9,076 bases of DNA, from contig JAJNBO010000146.1 in the NCBI GenBank assembly GCA_021156245.1, forward strand, positions 1-9,076, written 5' to 3'. The DNA comes from Ramlibacter sp. (GTDB lineage: Bacteria; Pseudomonadota; Gammaproteobacteria; Burkholderiales; Burkholderiaceae_C). The notes beneath the pieces were generated by a model. The model was not told where the DNA came from. It made no database searches and saw only the letters and a program-made list of their open reading frames with translations. Shown piece after piece: positions 7,266-9,076 of the stretch (its first letter is position 1; every line of letters begins with the position of its first letter). Both the position numbers and the translations under genes were made by a program.

Positions 7266-7406
7266 GACGGCGCGACCACTCGCTGCCGTCTGGGTTCGCG
7301 ATGGGGACAAGGCGTCCGCATCGCGCCGGAGGCAAAGATTGCCTCCAAGAGGGGCCGGGGCTACCACGGGATGTGGCCCTACCGGCTGACGCCCAATCAC
7401 TTGGGC
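7222..7406 (-). ncRNA. Predicted structured RNA of about 185 nt, family not recognised
   Basis: Read on the - strand from 7406, five hairpins follow one another with little spacer. H1 (7391-7406) is GCCCAA-GUGA-UUGGGC. H2 (7354-7386) is GCCGG/CCGGC, GGC/GCC and CAC/GUG helices with two 3-base bulges and an AUCCC loop. H3 (7328-7346) is GGAGGCAA-UCU-UUGCCUCC. H4 (7297-7325) is CGCGAUG/CAUCGCG, one C-C mismatch, then GGAC-GCCUU-GUCC. H5 (7266-7290) is GACGGC/GCCGUC, one bulged A, then GCGA-GUGG-UCGC. The terminator hairpin ends it. A sigma-70-like promoter sits so that the start falls on the first base of H1. No protein frame here looks real. It shows none of the landmarks I know for tRNA, tmRNA, RNase P RNA, SRP RNA or 6S RNA. 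It could be a free small RNA or a terminated leader of the DUF349 gene. Confidence 0.55.
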
Positions 7407-7412
7407 CTGCTC

Positions 7413-7441
7413 AAGGTAGTCCACCCCTGCGCGCTTTTCAA
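7413..7441 (-). promoter_or_regulatory. Sigma-70-like promoter for the predicted ncRNA
   Basis: On the - strand TTGAAA (7441-7436) and TACCTT (7418-7413) are separated by 17 bases. The region just upstream is A/T-rich (AAAAATCGATT), like an UP element, in an otherwise GC-rich area. A start seven bases after the -10 falls at about 7406, the first base of hairpin H1. Confidence 0.5.
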
Positions 7442-7714
7442 ATCGATTTTTCAATCGCGGTGGGCGACACCATTGCCCGTTGTTCCACGGTCTCGGGTCA
7501 TTCCTGACGACCCTGCTCGCTGAAAAGGTGCCCCGACAAGCGGTTTCCGGGCGTCGTAGCAGCAGAAACTGCTCCTGAAATGAGAGCGCTGGCCCCCTGT
7601 CAGCCATTGTCTTACAGGCTCCGGCGGGAATTTCCCACGAACTCCGCGGCTGGCTCAGCCCTAAATTAGGCAATCGATATGGCGGCAGATGCATATAGAA
7701 CGCCGAAAACATCC
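7442..7714. other. Non-coding stretch, lower G+C than surroundings
   Basis: I see no credible protein or known RNA gene here. The base composition is visibly less GC-rich than the genes, as expected of intergenic DNA. It holds two short odd-centred inverted repeats, GGGAA-T-TTCCC (7626-7636) and CCTAA-A-TTAGG (7660-7670), upstream of the + strand promoter, and a weak TATAGA box at 7694-7699. Confidence 0.5.
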
Positions 7715-7744
7715 TTGACCCGGCATTAAGGCCCTGCCTAGAAT
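7715..7744 (+). promoter_or_regulatory. Sigma-70 promoter of the lytic transglycosylase gene
   Basis: TTGACC (7715-7720) and TAGAAT (7739-7744) are separated by 18 bases. Each box matches five of six consensus bases, making this the best promoter in the window. The start would be near 7751, giving a leader of about 185 bases. Confidence 0.7.
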
Positions 7745-7750
7745 CCGCCC

Positions 7751-7934
7751 GTCCCGACGATCGTGCCGGGGCGACGACCAGATCAACCCGCTGCCGAACC
7801 CGGCTAAGTCCGGTTCGAAGCGCCTCCGGAATCCGGAGAGCTCGAGCCCGATGGCGTACCGATCCAAACGAGGAGCCGGAGCGTTGCTGCCCACAGGCGC
7901 ACCTCCCCGACCCCCCGCGTAGAAAGGAAGTGCT
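7751..7934 (+). promoter_or_regulatory. Structured 5' leader of the transglycosylase gene
   Basis: This leader folds locally: a GC helix around 7751-7777, GAAC(C)CGG-CTAAGT-CCGGTTC at 7796-7816, and CTCCG-GAATC-CGGAG at 7824-7838. CCGGCT (7800-7805) could pair instead with AGCCGG (7874-7879), competing with the second hairpin. The ribosome-binding site AAAGGA (7923-7928) precedes the ATG at 7935. I could not match it to a riboswitch class I know; SAH and c-di-GMP motifs were considered and do not fit. Confidence 0.4.
7851..7922 (+). CDS. Possible 23-codon upstream ORF in the transglycosylase leader
   Basis: An ATG at 7851 opens 23 codons ending in TAG at 7920-7922, one base before the downstream ribosome-binding site and 12 bases before the next ATG. 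The peptide starts MAYRSKRGAG and ends APPRPPA. GGAGAG (7835-7840), ten bases before the ATG, could serve as a weak Shine-Dalgarno and lies partly in the 3' arm of a hairpin. The proline-rich end could slow ribosomes. Nothing but position and the box supports translation; it may be chance. Confidence 0.25.
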   Translation: MAYRSKRGAGALLPTGAPPRPPA

Positions 7935-8759
7935 ATGACAGCGTTAGGAAAACTGGCCAGGGGCCTGCAGACATTCGTCGGCGACGTGGCCCAGGGCTTC
8001 TTCGAGATCACGCACAACGGCTTCGCGGTGGTGGGGCTGGCGACGGTGTTTTCCGTGCTCACCCTGCTCGCCCGGCCCGATTTGCGCCAGGTGGGCGAAT
8101 CGCAGCTCATGACGTGGCTCCATGCCCGCCAGGCGCAGGCCCTGGGGTTTGTGCCCGAGCTGGATGCGATCGACCGCGCAACGGCGCTGAACCCCAAGGA
8201 CCTGCCCAAGCAGCAGGCCGCGGTGGCCTATTGGATCAGCAAGAAGTACCGCGTGGCGCCCGAGCCGCTGTCGGCGCTGGTGGCCGAGGCCTACGAAATC
8301 GGCGGGAAGATGAACATCGACCCGACGCTGCTGCTGGCCGTGATGGCCGTGGAGTCCGGCTTCAACCCGTTCGCCCAGAGCCCGGTGGGCGCCCAGGGCC
8401 TGATGCAGGTGATGACGGGCATCCACAGCGACAAGTACGAAAGCTACGGCGGCAAGCTGGCGGCTTTCGACCCCGTCACCAACCTGCGCGTCGGCGCCAA
8501 GGTGCTGCAAGAGTGCATCCAGCGCGCCGGCTCGGTCCAGAACGGCCTGAAGTTCTACGTCGGCGCGGCCCTGCTGCCCCACGACGATGGCTATGCGGCC
8601 AAGGTGCTGGCCGAGCACGAGCGCCTGCGGCAGGTCGCCACCGGGCGCGCGGTTCCGCTCGTGACCCCGCCGATCCCGCTGCGCACCCTGGCGCCCGCGA
8701 TCGCTCCCCAGACCGAGCCGGAGCAGGCCCAGCCCGCTGCGCCCCAGGTCACCTCCTAA
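7935..8759 (+). CDS. Membrane-anchored SLT-type lytic transglycosylase
   Basis: 274 residues. Residues 29-46 (GFAVVGLATVFSVLTLLA) are one hydrophobic segment, probably an uncleaved signal anchor that leaves the rest in the periplasm. The SLT domain covers about 110-215. Glu140 in AVMAVESGFNPFAQSPVGAQG is the catalytic acid of family 1 transglycosylases, followed by GLMQVM at 155-160. The usual YN-G motif appears as FYVGAA (207-212), with Val in place of Asn. The enzyme would cut the MurNAc-GlcNAc bond of peptidoglycan with 1,6-anhydro ring formation, allowing wall turnover or insertion of machinery. The C-terminal 40 residues are Pro/Ala/Gln-rich and probably disordered. AAAGGA at 7923-7928 supports the ATG. 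The gene has its own promoter and long leader, and faces away from the DUF349 gene. Confidence 0.92.
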   Translation: MTALGKLARGLQTFVGDVAQGFFEITHNGFAVVGLATVFSVLTLLARPDLRQVGESQLMTWLHARQAQALGFVPELDAIDRATALNPKDLPKQQAAVAYWISKKYRVAPEPLSALVAEAYEIGGKMNIDPTLLLAVMAVESGFNPFAQSPVGAQGLMQVMTGIHSDKYESYGGKLAAFDPVTNLRVGAKVLQECIQRAGSVQNGLKFYVGAALLPHDDGYAAKVLAEHERLRQVATGRAVPLVTPPIPLRTLAPAIAPQTEPEQAQPAAPQVTS

Positions 8760-8825
8760 GCTAAACTAGGCAGGCACGCGACTGGCGATAGGCGTCCCGC
8801 CCGGGGCGCTGACGTGGATCCATCC

Positions 8826-8840
8826 GGGGGCCCTGCCCCC
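8826..8840 (+). other. GC hairpin between the transglycosylase gene and glyA
   Basis: GGGGGC-CCT-GCCCCC pairs perfectly over 6 bp with a 3-base loop. No T run follows on either strand, so it is at best a weak or Rho-assisted terminator, or a leader element of glyA. Confidence 0.4.
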
Positions 8841-8858
8841 GCACCAACCACTGGGGAG

Positions 8859-8884
8859 CGTGCCACGCGCGTGCCACGCGCGTG
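8859..8884 (+). repeat. Tandem 11-bp repeat of palindromes upstream of glyA
   Basis: CGTGCCACGCG occurs twice in direct succession (8859-8869, 8870-8880), with a third partial CGTG. The junctions create two copies of the perfect palindrome CACGCGCGTG (8864-8873 and 8875-8884), offset by 11 bp, about one helical turn. This is the layout of a cooperative operator, about 55-75 bases before the glyA start. Confidence 0.6.
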
Positions 8885-8938
8885 ACCCGCCGTTCGCCTG
8901 GGCAGCCCTCGTCATCGACAGGGAACCAAAGGACTGCC

Positions 8939-9076
8939 ATGTACGACCGCAACACCCTCATCGAACAGACCGACCCTGAACTCTGGGCCGCCATCCAGGC
9001 CGAGAACCGCCGCCAGGAAGAGCACATCGAGCTGATCGCCAGCGAGAACTACGCCTCGCCCGCCGTCATGGCGGCC
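8939..9076 (+). CDS. glyA: Serine hydroxymethyltransferase, N-terminal part (cut by window end)
   Basis: The first 46 codons are visible, beginning [18 protein letters not shown] and including [20 protein letters not shown], the family hallmark near the N-terminus that E. coli GlyA shares ([20 protein letters not shown]). The full protein is usually about 415 residues. The enzyme uses pyridoxal phosphate to convert serine and tetrahydrofolate to glycine and 5,10-methylene-tetrahydrofolate in the cytosol, supplying one-carbon units. AAAGGA five bases before the ATG fixes the start. The PLP lysine lies outside the window. Confidence 0.97.
   Translation, partial: MYDRNTLIEQTDPELWAAIQAENRRQEEHIELIASENYASPAVMAA

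Larger units (their letters stand above)
8760..8938 (+). other. Intergenic region upstream of glyA
   Basis: This gap holds a TAAACT box at 8762-8767 that could be a -10 element (no convincing -35), a GC hairpin at 8826-8840, an 11-bp tandem repeat at 8859-8884, and the glyA ribosome-binding site AAAGGA at 8928-8933. No intrinsic terminator with a T tract follows the transglycosylase gene. Confidence 0.5.

Noticed and set aside
7291..7310. GGGTTCGCGATGGGG as a tRNA T-arm
   Set aside because: It lacks the GTTCRANYC pattern and there is no matching acceptor, D-arm or anticodon arm; the bases belong to hairpin H4 of the predicted RNA.
7109..7348. N-terminal extension of the DUF349 protein to an ATG at 7348
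   Set aside because: The extra 80 residues cross the predicted RNA gene and two terminator-like hairpins and do not look like the family; the GTG at 7108 fits the N-terminal sequence better.
7203..7712. 169-codon frame on the - strand over the divergent intergenic region
   Set aside because: The peptide has no recognisable motif and coincides with the hairpin chain and promoter elements; composition looks non-coding.
7862..7895. AAACGAGGAGCCGGAGCGTTGC as part of an SAH riboswitch
   Set aside because: It resembles the conserved GAGGAGCGCTGC core only loosely, the other conserved blocks are absent, and the downstream gene is not in S-adenosylhomocysteine recycling.

Overview
The window looks like chromosomal DNA from a betaproteobacterium of the order Burkholderiales, most likely Comamonadaceae (Ramlibacter/Variovorax-like). 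The evidence is the very high G+C, the strong GC-third-position bias that leaves long false reading frames open on both strands, and a gene order (cyclophilin, cyclophilin, lpxH, mtfA-type peptidase; transglycosylase next to glyA) that fits that group. The taxon is inferred from protein character and gene order, not from a marker gene. No phage, IS, plasmid or CRISPR feature is visible.

Left arm, + strand, 2-4319: a tightly packed run of six genes, probably one operon entered from outside the window. First comes the C-terminal end of an Ala/Pro-rich protein with an NTF2-like domain. It is followed by an exported L,D-transpeptidase-fold enzyme carrying the same kind of C-terminal domain, a periplasmic cyclophilin, a cytoplasmic cyclophilin, LpxH (lipid A synthesis) and an MtfA-type zinc peptidase. 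Several genes are joined by TGATG overlaps or gaps of 13-47 bases. The theme is envelope building: peptidoglycan remodelling, periplasmic protein folding and lipid A. The cytoplasmic cyclophilin appears to lack about 34-38 residues of the cyclophilin core.

Middle, - strand, 4316-7108: one large gene for a 930-residue DUF349-repeat protein with two disordered stretches, one of them Arg/Gly-rich. Its stop codon interlocks with that of mtfA in a shared CTAG.

Divergent intergenic region, 7109-7934: about 830 bases with no convincing protein gene, but rich in structure. On the - strand a promoter-like pair (7413-7441) is followed exactly at the expected start point by five consecutive near-perfect hairpins and then an intrinsic-terminator-like hairpin. 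This gives a predicted RNA of about 185 nt that I do not recognise, and it is the most interesting item here. A second terminator-like hairpin lies just before the DUF349 start. On the + strand a good sigma-70 promoter (7715-7744) opens a structured leader of about 185 nt, with a possible 23-codon upstream ORF, in front of the next gene.

Right arm, + strand, 7935-9076: a membrane-anchored SLT-type lytic transglycosylase, a 179-base gap holding a GC hairpin and an 11-bp tandem repeat made of palindromes, and the first 46 codons of glyA (serine hydroxymethyltransferase), cut by the window end.
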